Positions 27,572-35,035 of a DNA stretch of 64,000 nt are shown here, one piece after another; the stretch's first letter is position 1; every line of letters starts with the position of its first letter. A program made the position numbers and the translations under genes. The DNA is taken from positions 1 to 64,000 of the forward strand of contig NZ_JAGINM010000019.1 of the NCBI RefSeq assembly GCF_017876095.1, written 5' to 3'. The stretch comes from Azospirillum agricola (lineage in GTDB: Bacteria; Pseudomonadota; Alphaproteobacteria; Azospirillales; Azospirillaceae). The notes beneath the pieces were generated by a model, which was given only the letters and a program-made list of their open reading frames with translations, was not told the origin of the DNA and did not search any database.

Positions 27572-28465
27572 TCATGCCCGACCGGCGCCTGTCCGGTCCA
27601 TCCCCATCCGGTCCACCCCAATCCGGTCCACCAGGGTCACGACCCGGCGGTATTCGGTCGGGGTCACGCCCTGGTGGTTGCGGAAGAAGCGGCTGAAATG
27701 GCTGGGCGCCGCGAAACCGAGGCGTCCCGACACCTCGGTGGCGCTTTCGGTGCCGCCGGCCATGGCGTCGATGGCGGCCTCCATGCGCAGCACGTTGAAA
27801 TAGAGCGCCGGGGTGATCGCCATGGTCTGCTGGAACAGGCGGAACAGGTGGGCGCGCGACAGGCCGGCGGCGGTGGCGACGCGACCGGCGTCGAACTCCT
27901 CGCCCAGCGTGCCGGCCATGAAACGGATCGCCTGACGGACACGGAAATCGGTGGCCGTGGCGGGCATTGCCACCTTGGTGCCGCGCAGGCTGCGCCATTC
28001 GGAAAAGCGGTCGATGATGGCGATCATCAACTCGAACAGCGCGTGCTCCATCCGGTCGCCCGACGGATCGTCGTACAGCAGTTCCGCCGCCATCCGGTCG
28101 GCGAGCTTGCGGATACGCGGGGTCAGCGTGCCGCAGGATTGCGGGAAGAAGCCGGGGCTGCCGCTGGCGGTGAATTCCCGCTGCATCTCGCCGAGCCAGC
28201 GCGGTTCGATGTACAGCGCCAGGATCACGGTGCGCGGCGCGCCCGGCTGGTGGGCGTAGGAATGCGCCTCCCAACTGTTGACCAGCACGGCGGTGTCGTC
28301 GAGCAAGGGGTGGATCTCCTCGCGCACGGCGAATTGCGTGTCGGCCCCCGACGCCTTGATCAGCACATGGCAATGGGGATGCGCGTGGTGGATCAGCGCG
28401 TTGTCCATGTCGAGCAGGGCGACGCGGCCGAACTGCCCCTGGTGGATGCGCATGGCCTTGGACAT
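27572..28465 (-). CDS. AraC-family transcriptional regulator
   Basis: About 297 residues. The N-terminal cupin-like sensor has MDNALIHHAHPHCHVLIKAS. The C-terminal pair of helix-turn-helix motifs includes VATAAGLSRAHLFRLFQQ and the AraC signature GFAAPSHFSRFFRNHQGVTP with EYRR. GGAAGGGAG precedes the ATG at 28465; the open frame upstream is non-coding in character. It lies 104 bp upstream of the ten-gene catabolic operon in the same direction and is its likely activator. The last 15 residues come from a 15-bp tandem repeat (27591-27635). Confidence 0.88.
   Translation of the reverse strand: MSKAMRIHQGQFGRVALLDMDNALIHHAHPHCHVLIKASGADTQFAVREEIHPLLDDTAVLVNSWEAHSYAHQPGAPRTVILALYIEPRWLGEMQREFTASGSPGFFPQSCGTLTPRIRKLADRMAAELLYDDPSGDRMEHALFELMIAIIDRFSEWRSLRGTKVAMPATATDFRVRQAIRFMAGTLGEEFDAGRVATAAGLSRAHLFRLFQQTMAITPALYFNVLRMEAAIDAMAGGTESATEVSGRLGFAAPSHFSRFFRNHQGVTPTEYRRVVTLVDRIGVDRMGMDRTGAGRA
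27591..27635. repeat. 3 x 15-bp tandem repeat at the 3' end of the araC-type gene
   Basis: Imperfect units GTCCGGTCCATCCCC, ATCCGGTCCACCCCA and ATCCGGTCCACCAGG. Read in the gene frame they encode repeated V/M-D-R-I/M/T-G near the C-terminus (VDRIGVDRMGMDRTG), beyond the conserved DNA-binding domain. Confidence 0.75.
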
Positions 28466-28847
28466 GGCGCGTCTCCCTTCCTGTCCGCTCGTTTCTGTCG
28501 GGCGGATGAATTGTTCGTGTCTATAGCTAATCGGAACATGGCGGGATTGCCAGCGGCACGGCGTGGACTCCGCCAAAAGAAAAAGCCGTCCCGCCCTGGA
28601 CAACCGGCCGCTCCGACGCCACGCATGGGGGCGTGACCGGCGCGACCCTTTGGCGTGACCGGGAACTGCCCAATGAACGGGCATCCGGCGCGGAAGGCAG
28701 GATGCGCCAAGCGCAACGGCAACCCCGCTTGCGTCCGTCCCACCTTGTGACCGCGTTGCGGCGTCCGCGCGGACTGCTGTTTTTTGCGGCGCACAAGGGC
28801 CGCGCTGTCCGTTTTGTGACCAACACCTAAGTATGGTCCGGAAACAG

Positions 28848-28859
28848 GCACCTAGGTGC
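28848..28859. promoter_or_regulatory. 12-bp palindrome upstream of the sigma-54 promoter
   Basis: GCACCTAGGTGC is a perfect palindrome 72 bp upstream of the -24 element. NtrC sites are palindromes of GCAC/GTGC half-sites but normally have a longer spacer, so this may be a shortened enhancer site or the site of another activator. The rest of the gap from 28466 to 28930 shows nothing I can name. Confidence 0.4.
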
Positions 28860-28931
28860 TGATCCCGAACCGGCGGCGTTCCCCGCGCAAACGCTGGCGT
28901 TCCTGCGCGGAGGGGCGCGTCGCGTCCTGCT

Positions 28932-28946
28932 TGGCACGCGGCTTGC
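28932..28946 (+). promoter_or_regulatory. sigma-54 (RpoN) promoter of the nitrite/nitrate operon
   Basis: TGGCAC, five bases, then TTGC matches the -24/-12 consensus TGGCAC-N5-TTGC exactly. It points toward nirB, leaving a leader of roughly 230 nt. Nitrogen-assimilation operons in this group are commonly NtrC/RpoN-dependent, which fits the operon function. Confidence 0.8.
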
Positions 28947-28975
28947 GAAGAGAACGGCGAGACAAGCGCGGGCGC

Positions 28976-29136
28976 CGGCAACGTCGCCGACACCCGCCGA
29001 CAGGGCCGGAACCGGGCGACGCAGCGCGGACTTCGGCCAGGGTTCGACGACGAACCGCCCGGACAACGGCGTCCGAACAGGCTGGCATCCGCTCCTTCCG
29101 GGCGGGCTGCGGGCCCGTTCGGACGCCTTTCTTTTT
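28976..29136 (+). promoter_or_regulatory. candidate ANTAR-type attenuator in the nirB leader
   Basis: The leader holds an 11-bp perfect stem, GGCGTCCGAAC (29068-29078) with GTTCGGACGCC (29117-29127), followed by TTTCTTTTT: a Rho-independent terminator 50-60 nt before the nirB ATG. A competing hairpin, CGGAC-AACGGC-GTCCG (29060-29075), has a hexaloop with A at position 1 and G at position 4, as in ANTAR targets, and its 3' arm overlaps the terminator's 5' arm. A second hexaloop hairpin, CGGC-AACGTC-GCCG (28976-28989), also has A1 and G4. This fits NasT/NasR-type antitermination. No ANTAR protein gene lies in the window. Confidence 0.6.
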
Positions 29137-29187
29137 GGCCCCGTGCCTGACCCTTCGGCAGGCCGGCAGCGAGACGAGGCAGACGCC

Positions 29188-31719
29188 ATGGACATGCATC
29201 ACCCGCTCTCATCACCCATCGGGCCAGTCGTCGGACAGGACGAGACGCAAGCTCACACCCCCGCTCCGCCCAAGGAACGGTTGATCGTCGTCGGCAACGG
29301 CATGGCCGGGATGCGGACGGTCGAGGAACTGCTGGCGAAGGCGCCGGGCCGTTACGAGATCACCGTCTTCGGGGCCGAGCCGCACCCCAACTACAACCGC
29401 ATCATGCTGTCGCCGGTGCTGGCCGGGGAGAAGACCTTCGACCAGATCGTGCTGAACAGCCGCGCCTGGTACGAGGAGAACGGCATCACCCTGCTGACCG
29501 GCGAGCCGGTCGAGAGCATCGACCGCGCCGCCCGCACCGTCACCTCGGTGGGCGGCCGGACGCTGGGCTACGACCGGCTGCTGCTCGCCACCGGCTCGAT
29601 GCCCTTCATCATCCCGGTGCCGGGCGCGACCCTGCCGGGGGTGATCGGCTTCCGCGACCTCGCCGACGTCGACGCCATGCTCGAGGCGGCGGCGAAGGGC
29701 GGGCGCGCCGTGGTCATCGGCGGCGGCCTGCTCGGGCTGGAGGCGGCCAACGGGCTGCGGGTCAAGGGGATGGACGTCACCGTCGTCCACCTGATGCCGA
29801 CGCTGATGGAGCGCCAGCTCGACCCCTCGGCCGGCACCCTGCTGCAGCGTGAACTGGAGCGGCGCGGCATCACCGTGCTGTGCGGCGCCGACACCGCCGA
29901 GATCGTCGGCGCGGAGCGCGCCGAGGCGGTCCGCCTGAAGGACGGGCGCGAACTGCCCGCCGACATCGTGGTGATGGCCGTCGGCATCCGCCCCAACATG
30001 GCGCTGGGCAAGGCCGCCGGGCTGGAGTGCGGGCGCGGCATCCGCGTCGACGACCGGATGCGCACCAGCGACCCGGCGATTTGCGCGGTCGGCGAATGCG
30101 TCGAGCATCGCGGCCTGACCTACGGCCTCGTCGCCCCGCTGTTCGAGATGGCCAAGGTGCTGGCCGGCGACCTTGCGGCCGGGCCCGAGGGCGAAGGGGG
30201 CGGGGGGTACGCCGGCTCCGTCACCTCGACCAAGCTGAAGGTCACTGGGGTCGACGTCTTCTCGGCCGGCGACTTCTCCGGCGGCGAGGGGACCGAGGAC
30301 ATCGTGTTCCGTGACGCGGCGCGCGGTGTCTACAAGCGGCTGGTGCTGAAGGACGGCCGGCTGCTGGGCGCCGTGCTCTACGGCGACACCAAGGACGGCG
30401 GCTGGTACTTCTCGCTGCTGAAAGACGGCGCCGAACTGGGGGCCGAGCGCGACACGATGATCTTCGGGCAGGGGTTTGGGAGCTCCGACGCCGGAAACCC
30501 TAAGGCCGCCGTTGCCGCCCTCCCCGACAGCGCGGAGATTTGCGGCTGCAACGGCGTCTGCAAGGGCACCATCGTCAAGGCGATCACCGAGAAGGGCCTG
30601 ACCAGCCTGGACGAGGTGCGCGCCCACACCAAGGCCTCGGCCTCCTGCGGCACCTGCACCGGCACGGTGGAGACGCTGCTGGCGCTGACCGCCGGCGACG
30701 CCTTCACGGCGGCCCCGACGGTCAAGCCGATGTGCAAATGCACCGGCCACGGCCACGACGCGGTGCGCGCCGCCATCGTCGGCCAGGAATTGCGGACGAT
30801 GGCCGACGTCTTCCAGGCGCTGGAATGGACGACGCCCGACGGCTGCGCGTCCTGCCGGCCGGCGCTGAACTATTACCTGCTGTGCGCCTGGCCGGGCGAA
30901 TACGCCGACGACTACCAGTCGCGCTACATCAACGAGCGCGCCCACGCCAACATCCAGAAGGACGGCACCTATTCGGTCGTGCCGCGCATGTGGGGCGGTC
31001 TGACCAGCGCGTCGGAGCTGCGCGCCATCGCCGACGTCGTCGACAAGTTCGCCATCCCCACGGTGAAGGTGACGGGCGGCCAGCGCATCGACCTGTTCGG
31101 CGTGAGGAAGGAGGATCTGCCCGCCGTCTGGGCCGACCTCAACGCCGCCGGCATGGTGTCCGGCCACGCCTATGCCAAGGGGCTGCGCACGGTGAAGACC
31201 TGCGTCGGGTCGGAATGGTGCCGCTTCGGCACGCAGGATTCGACCGGGCTGGGCGTGAAGCTGGAGAAGCTGACCTGGGGCACCTGGACGCCGCACAAGG
31301 TCAAGCTGGCGGTGTCGGGCTGCCCGCGCAACTGCGCCGAGGCGACCATCAAGGATCTCGGCGTCGTCTGCGTCGACAGCGGCTACGAGCTGCATGTCGG
31401 CGGCAACGGCGGCCTGCATGTGCGGGCCTGCGATTTCCTGGTCAAGGTGGCGACGGAGGAGGAGGTGTTCGAATACACCGGCGCCTTCATGCAGCTCTAC
31501 CGCGAGGAGGCCCGCTACCTGGAGCGCACCGCCCCCTGGCTGGAGCGGGTCGGGCTGGATCACATCAAGGCGATCCTGGTCGAGGACCCGGAGCGGCGCC
31601 GGGCGCTGAACGCGCGCTTCGTCTTCTCGCAGGGCTTCTCGCAGGACGACCCGTGGGCGGAGCGCGCCGCCCAGGGCAAGGACCGTCACGAATTCTCGCT
31701 GCTCGCCGAGGTGGGGTAA
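29188..31719 (+). CDS. nirB: assimilatory nitrite reductase NAD(P)H large subunit
   Basis: Reduces nitrite to ammonium with NAD(P)H, FAD, [Fe-S] and siroheme; cytoplasmic. 843 residues. The N-terminal FAD/NAD domain has VVGNGMAGMRTVEEL near residue 35 and VVIGGGLLGLEAANGL near 175. The BFD-type cysteines CGCNGVC (near 452) and SCGTC (near 486) come next. The siroheme/4Fe-4S ligands lie in TCVGSEWCRFG (near 671) and SGCPRNCAEA (near 712). The ATG at 29188 has GAGGC upstream. First gene of nirB-nirD-nasA-cobA. Confidence 0.95.
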   Translation: MDMHHPLSSPIGPVVGQDETQAHTPAPPKERLIVVGNGMAGMRTVEELLAKAPGRYEITVFGAEPHPNYNRIMLSPVLAGEKTFDQIVLNSRAWYEENGITLLTGEPVESIDRAARTVTSVGGRTLGYDRLLLATGSMPFIIPVPGATLPGVIGFRDLADVDAMLEAAAKGGRAVVIGGGLLGLEAANGLRVKGMDVTVVHLMPTLMERQLDPSAGTLLQRELERRGITVLCGADTAEIVGAERAEAVRLKDGRELPADIVVMAVGIRPNMALGKAAGLECGRGIRVDDRMRTSDPAICAVGECVEHRGLTYGLVAPLFEMAKVLAGDLAAGPEGEGGGGYAGSVTSTKLKVTGVDVFSAGDFSGGEGTEDIVFRDAARGVYKRLVLKDGRLLGAVLYGDTKDGGWYFSLLKDGAELGAERDTMIFGQGFGSSDAGNPKAAVAALPDSAEICGCNGVCKGTIVKAITEKGLTSLDEVRAHTKASASCGTCTGTVETLLALTAGDAFTAAPTVKPMCKCTGHGHDAVRAAIVGQELRTMADVFQALEWTTPDGCASCRPALNYYLLCAWPGEYADDYQSRYINERAHANIQKDGTYSVVPRMWGGLTSASELRAIADVVDKFAIPTVKVTGGQRIDLFGVRKEDLPAVWADLNAAGMVSGHAYAKGLRTVKTCVGSEWCRFGTQDSTGLGVKLEKLTWGTWTPHKVKLAVSGCPRNCAEATIKDLGVVCVDSGYELHVGGNGGLHVRACDFLVKVATEEEVFEYTGAFMQLYREEARYLERTAPWLERVGLDHIKAILVEDPERRRALNARFVFSQGFSQDDPWAERAAQGKDRHEFSLLAEVG

Positions 31720-31724
31720 GGACC

Positions 31725-32114
31725 ATGGATCAGATCATCGCCGACATCGACAGCCAGACCGTCCTGTGGACCGAAGTGGGCATGGTGGACGACATCCCGG
31801 TGCTGGGATCCCGCGTCGTCCGCACTGCCACCGGCAACATCGCCCTGTTCCGCACCGCCTCCGACGAGGTCTTCGCGCTGGAGGACCGCTGCCCGCACAG
31901 GAACGGCCCGCTGTCGCAGGGCATCGTCCACGGCCGCCGCGTCACCTGTCCGCTGCACAATTGGGTGATCGAGCTGGCGTCCGGCGAGGCCGTCGCGCCC
32001 GACGAGGGCAACGCCGGCCACATCCCGGTGCGGCTGGTCGGCCGCGCCATCACCATCGCGCTCGGCCTCGCCAGGCCGGCGCGCGGCGGCTGCAAGGGCG
32101 CCTGCCATGTTTGA
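31725..32114 (+). CDS. nirD: assimilatory nitrite reductase small subunit (Rieske-like)
   Basis: 129 residues. The Rieske-fold ligand positions are partly visible as CPHRNGPLSQG and CPLHNW, i.e. C-x-H and C-x2-H. Many NirD proteins have lost their cluster; here both pairs are intact. AAGGA precedes the ATG; five bases after nirB. The C-terminus overlaps the nasA start by eight bases. Stabilises or supports NirB. Confidence 0.92.
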   Translation: MDQIIADIDSQTVLWTEVGMVDDIPVLGSRVVRTATGNIALFRTASDEVFALEDRCPHRNGPLSQGIVHGRRVTCPLHNWVIELASGEAVAPDEGNAGHIPVRLVGRAITIALGLARPARGGCKGACHV

Positions 32115-34845
32115 CGGGGCGGAGCCGGCCGCCTCCGGAGCCGCCGAGCGGGAGGTCCGCACCACCTGCCCCTATTGCGGGGTCGGCTGCGGCGTGGTCG
32201 CCAGGGTGGCGGCGGATGGCCCCTTTCCTGGCCGCGTCACCGTGCGCGGCGACTCCGACCATCCGGCCAACCGGGGGCGGCTCTGCTCCAAGGGCTCGGC
32301 GCTGGCCGACACGCTGGTGCCGGGCGAGGCCGGCGGCCGGCTGCTCCATCCGGAGATCGGCGGGCGGCGCGTCACCTGGGACGCGGCCCTCGCTGAAGTC
32401 GCAACGCGCTTTGCCGACACCATCGCCGAGCATGGTCCGGACTCGGTCGCCTTCTACGTCTCCGGCCAGCTGCTGACCGAGGACTACTACGTTGCCAACA
32501 AGCTGATGAAGGGCTTTATCGGCAGCGCCAACATCGACACCAACAGCCGGCTCTGCATGGCCTCCTCGGTGGCCGGGCACAAGCGCGGGCTGGGCGCCGA
32601 CGCGGTGCCGGGGAGCTACGCTGATTTTGAAACGGCCAAGCTCGTGGTTCTGGTCGGCTCGAATCTGGCGTGGTGCCACCCGGTGCTGAACCAGCGTCTG
32701 CTGGCCGCCAGGGCGGCGCAGGGGACGCGGATCGTCGTGATCGACCCGCGCCGCACCGCCAGCGTGGACGGGGCCGACCGCCATCTGGCGCTGGCCGCCG
32801 GCACGGATTCGGTGCTGTTCAACGGGCTGCTGGTCTATCTGCACGCCACCGGCCGCACCGACGCCGTTTTCGTCGGCCGTCGCACCAGCGGCGAGGAGGA
32901 GGCGCTGGCCGCCGCCAGGGCCGAGGCGCCGGACATCGCCACGGTGGCGCGGCGTTGCAAACTCAGCGAGGCGGAGGTCGCCGCCTTCTACGCTGAAGTC
33001 GCAACGACCGAGCGGGTCGTCACCGTCTATTCCCAGGGCGTCAACCAGTCGTCCCAGGGCACCGACACCGTCAACGCCATCCTGAACGTCCATTTCCTGA
33101 CCGGACGGATCGGCCAGCCGGGGATGGGGCCCTTCTCCGTCACCGGCCAGCCCAACGCCATGGGCGGGCGCGAGGTCGGCGGTCTGGCGAACCAGCTCGC
33201 CGCCCACATGGGCTTCACGGTCGAGGACGTCGACCGCGTCCGCCGCTTCTGGAACGCGCCGCGCGTGGCGGCGAAGCCGGGCCTGAAGGCGGTCGACCTG
33301 TTCCGCGCCATCGAACGCGGCAGCGTCAAGGCGGTGTGGATCATGGCGACCAACCCGGCGGTCAGCATGCCCGACGCCGGCCGGATCCGCCGGGCGCTGG
33401 CGAACTGCCCGACGGTCGTCGTCTCCGACTGCATCCGCGACACCGACACCGGCCGCCTCGCCCACATCCGCCTGCCGGCGGCGGGCTGGAGCGAGAAGGA
33501 CGGCACCGTCACCAACTCCGACCGCACCATCTCGCGCCAGCGCGCTTTCCGCCCGTTCGAGGGCGAGGCGCGGCCCGACTGGTGGATCCTCACCCAGGTG
33601 GCGCGGCGGATGGGGTTCGCGGATGCTTTCGCCTATGAGAGCGCCGCCGACGTGTTCCGCGAGCACGCCGCGCTGTCCGCCTTCGAGAACGGCGCGGACT
33701 GGATGAGCGAGCGCGCCTTCGACATCGGCGCGCTGGCCGGGATCGGCGACGCTGAATTTGAAACGCTCGCCCCCTTCCCCTGGCCGTGGCGGGCGGGGGA
33801 GGCGCCCCAGCAGCGCCTGTTCGCCGACGGCCGCTTTTTCACCGACGACCGGCGGGCGCGCTTCGTCCCGGTGACGACGCGGGCGCTGCCGCGCTCGCTG
33901 CCCGACGGCGCCCTGCTGTTGAACAGCGGGCGGCTGCGCGACCAGTGGCACACCATGACCCGCACCGGGCTGGCGCCGCGCCTGTCGGCCCACGCGCCGG
34001 AGCCGTGCCTGGACGTCCACCCGGCCGACGCCACCGCGCGCGGGCTGGAGGATGGCGGGCTGGCGCGGGTCGTCACCGTGGCCGGCGAGGCGCTGGCGCG
34101 GGTCCGCGTCACGGACGGGCAGGGGGAGGGCACCGCCTTCCTGCCGATGCATTGGACCGACCGCTTCACCGGATCCTGCGTGATCGGCCGTCTGGTCGAT
34201 GACGAGGCGGTCGATCCGCAGTCCGGCCAGCCCGACCTGAAGCGGATGCCGGCGACGGTGCAGCCCTACCGGCCGGACTGGACCGCCTTCCTGCTGACCC
34301 GCCGGCCGGTCGAGCCGGCCCATGGCGGCTATTGGGCGCGGCGCGTGGTGGCCGGCGGGCACCTGATCGAGATGGCCGGCACCGGCGCGATCCCCGCAGA
34401 TCTTGATACGGGCTGGCTGCCGGGCTTCGCGCCTGACGGTGCGGTGATCGAATTCAGCGACGCGGCGCGCGGCGGCACCCGCAAGGCGTGGCTGAGCGGC
34501 GACCGGCTGGAGGCCTGTCTGTTCGTCACCGCCGTCACGGCCGGCGCCGGCCGACTGCCGGGCCGCGACTGGCTGGCCGGGCTGCTGGAGGCGGACGGGG
34601 TGGACGACGGCCTGCGCGGCGCGCTGCTCGCCGGCCGGGCGCCGGGAGCCAGGGCCGACGAGGGGCGGATTGTCTGTTCCTGTTTCAGCGTCGGCGTCAA
34701 CCGCCTGATCGCCACGATCCGCGGCCAGGGCATGACCAGCGTGCAGGAGATCGGCGCCGCCCTGAAGGCCGGCACCAACTGCGGATCCTGCGTTCCCGAA
34801 CTCAAGGAGGTGCTTCGTCATGCTCATCAACGCGAAATGGCGTGA
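32107..34845 (+). CDS. nasA: assimilatory nitrate reductase catalytic subunit
   Basis: Molybdenum bis-MGD enzyme reducing nitrate to nitrite in the cytoplasm, 912 residues. N-terminal 4Fe-4S ligands TCPYCGVGCGVV with LCSKGS near residue 60, then the molybdopterin domains (KLMKGFIGSANIDTNSRLCM; QPNAMGGREVGGLANQL). The C-terminal BFD-like [2Fe-2S] domain has IVCSCFSVGVN (near 855) and TNCGSCVPELK (near 895), typical of NasA/NarB fusions that take electrons from a flavoprotein or NADH. Odd feature: five good iteron-like 15-mers lie within the coding sequence (32391, 32619, 32954, 32991, 33750), each creating an A/T-rich codon island. Starts overlapping nirD. Confidence 0.94.
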   Translation: MFDGAEPAASGAAEREVRTTCPYCGVGCGVVARVAADGPFPGRVTVRGDSDHPANRGRLCSKGSALADTLVPGEAGGRLLHPEIGGRRVTWDAALAEVATRFADTIAEHGPDSVAFYVSGQLLTEDYYVANKLMKGFIGSANIDTNSRLCMASSVAGHKRGLGADAVPGSYADFETAKLVVLVGSNLAWCHPVLNQRLLAARAAQGTRIVVIDPRRTASVDGADRHLALAAGTDSVLFNGLLVYLHATGRTDAVFVGRRTSGEEEALAAARAEAPDIATVARRCKLSEAEVAAFYAEVATTERVVTVYSQGVNQSSQGTDTVNAILNVHFLTGRIGQPGMGPFSVTGQPNAMGGREVGGLANQLAAHMGFTVEDVDRVRRFWNAPRVAAKPGLKAVDLFRAIERGSVKAVWIMATNPAVSMPDAGRIRRALANCPTVVVSDCIRDTDTGRLAHIRLPAAGWSEKDGTVTNSDRTISRQRAFRPFEGEARPDWWILTQVARRMGFADAFAYESAADVFREHAALSAFENGADWMSERAFDIGALAGIGDAEFETLAPFPWPWRAGEAPQQRLFADGRFFTDDRRARFVPVTTRALPRSLPDGALLLNSGRLRDQWHTMTRTGLAPRLSAHAPEPCLDVHPADATARGLEDGGLARVVTVAGEALARVRVTDGQGEGTAFLPMHWTDRFTGSCVIGRLVDDEAVDPQSGQPDLKRMPATVQPYRPDWTAFLLTRRPVEPAHGGYWARRVVAGGHLIEMAGTGAIPADLDTGWLPGFAPDGAVIEFSDAARGGTRKAWLSGDRLEACLFVTAVTAGAGRLPGRDWLAGLLEADGVDDGLRGALLAGRAPGARADEGRIVCSCFSVGVNRLIATIRGQGMTSVQEIGAALKAGTNCGSCVPELKEVLRHAHQREMA
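32391..32405 (+). repeat. exact origin iteron inside nasA (1)
   Basis: CGCTGAAGTCGCAAC is identical to the origin iteron at 7054. In frame it reads A-E-V-A-T as GCT GAA GTC GCA ACG, where this gene normally uses GCC GAG and GCC. Confidence 0.75.
32619..32633 (+). repeat. iteron-like site inside nasA (2)
   Basis: CGCTGATTTTGAAAC, one base from the iteron at 6621. In frame A-D-F-E-T via GCT GAT TTT GAA ACG. Confidence 0.65.
32954..32968 (-). repeat. iteron-like site inside nasA (3, reverse)
   Basis: The minus strand reads CGCTGAGTTTGCAAC, one base from the origin iteron at 6916 (CGCTGAATTTGCAAC). In frame R-C-K-L-S-E with TGC AAA CTC AGC. It lies 22 bp before the next copy, facing it. Confidence 0.55.
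32991..33005 (+). repeat. exact origin iteron inside nasA (4)
   Basis: CGCTGAAGTCGCAAC again, identical to 7054 and 32391. In frame Y-A-E-V-A-T. Confidence 0.75.
33750..33764 (+). repeat. exact origin iteron inside nasA (5)
   Basis: CGCTGAATTTGAAAC, identical to the origin copies at 6621 and 7255. In frame D-A-E-F-E-T as GCT GAA TTT GAA ACG. Confidence 0.78.
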
Positions 34846-34937
34846 GGGGTTCGGGCGGTTCGTTCGGGCGTTCGGGGAATGGAGCTTCCTCGTCCCGACG
34901 CAGACCCCTGCCCCCACAACCCTTATCCCCATCCCGG

Positions 34938-35020
34938 CCCTCCCCCGCTGGGCGGGGGAGGGGGACAAGCGCTTTGTCGGTATTCGGCGTCCGTCCCCTC
35001 CCCCGCCCAGCGGGGGAGGG
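34938..35020. repeat. pair of mirror-image GC hairpins between nasA and cobA
   Basis: Two palindromes with the same 11-bp stem (CCCTCCCCCGC with GCGGGGGAGGG) lie at 34938-34962 and 34996-35020. Their loops are TGG and CCA, so the second copy is the reverse complement of the first. This is a REP/BIME-like arrangement. It could act as a transcript-processing or stabilising element between nasA and cobA. Confidence 0.75.
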
Positions 35021-35035
35021 TCAGGGTGGGGGCAC

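Noticed and set aside
24681..27803. 1040-residue plus-strand open frame opposite the Mo-hydroxylase large subunit
   Set aside because: Shadow of a well-supported gene; no recognisable motif.
28848..28859. Classical NtrC enhancer site
   Set aside because: The half-sites are too close together for the usual NtrC spacing; kept only as an unnamed palindrome.
34395..34409. CGCAGATCTTGATAC in nasA as another iteron
   Set aside because: Three mismatches to the nearest origin copy, including the core; kept out of the list.
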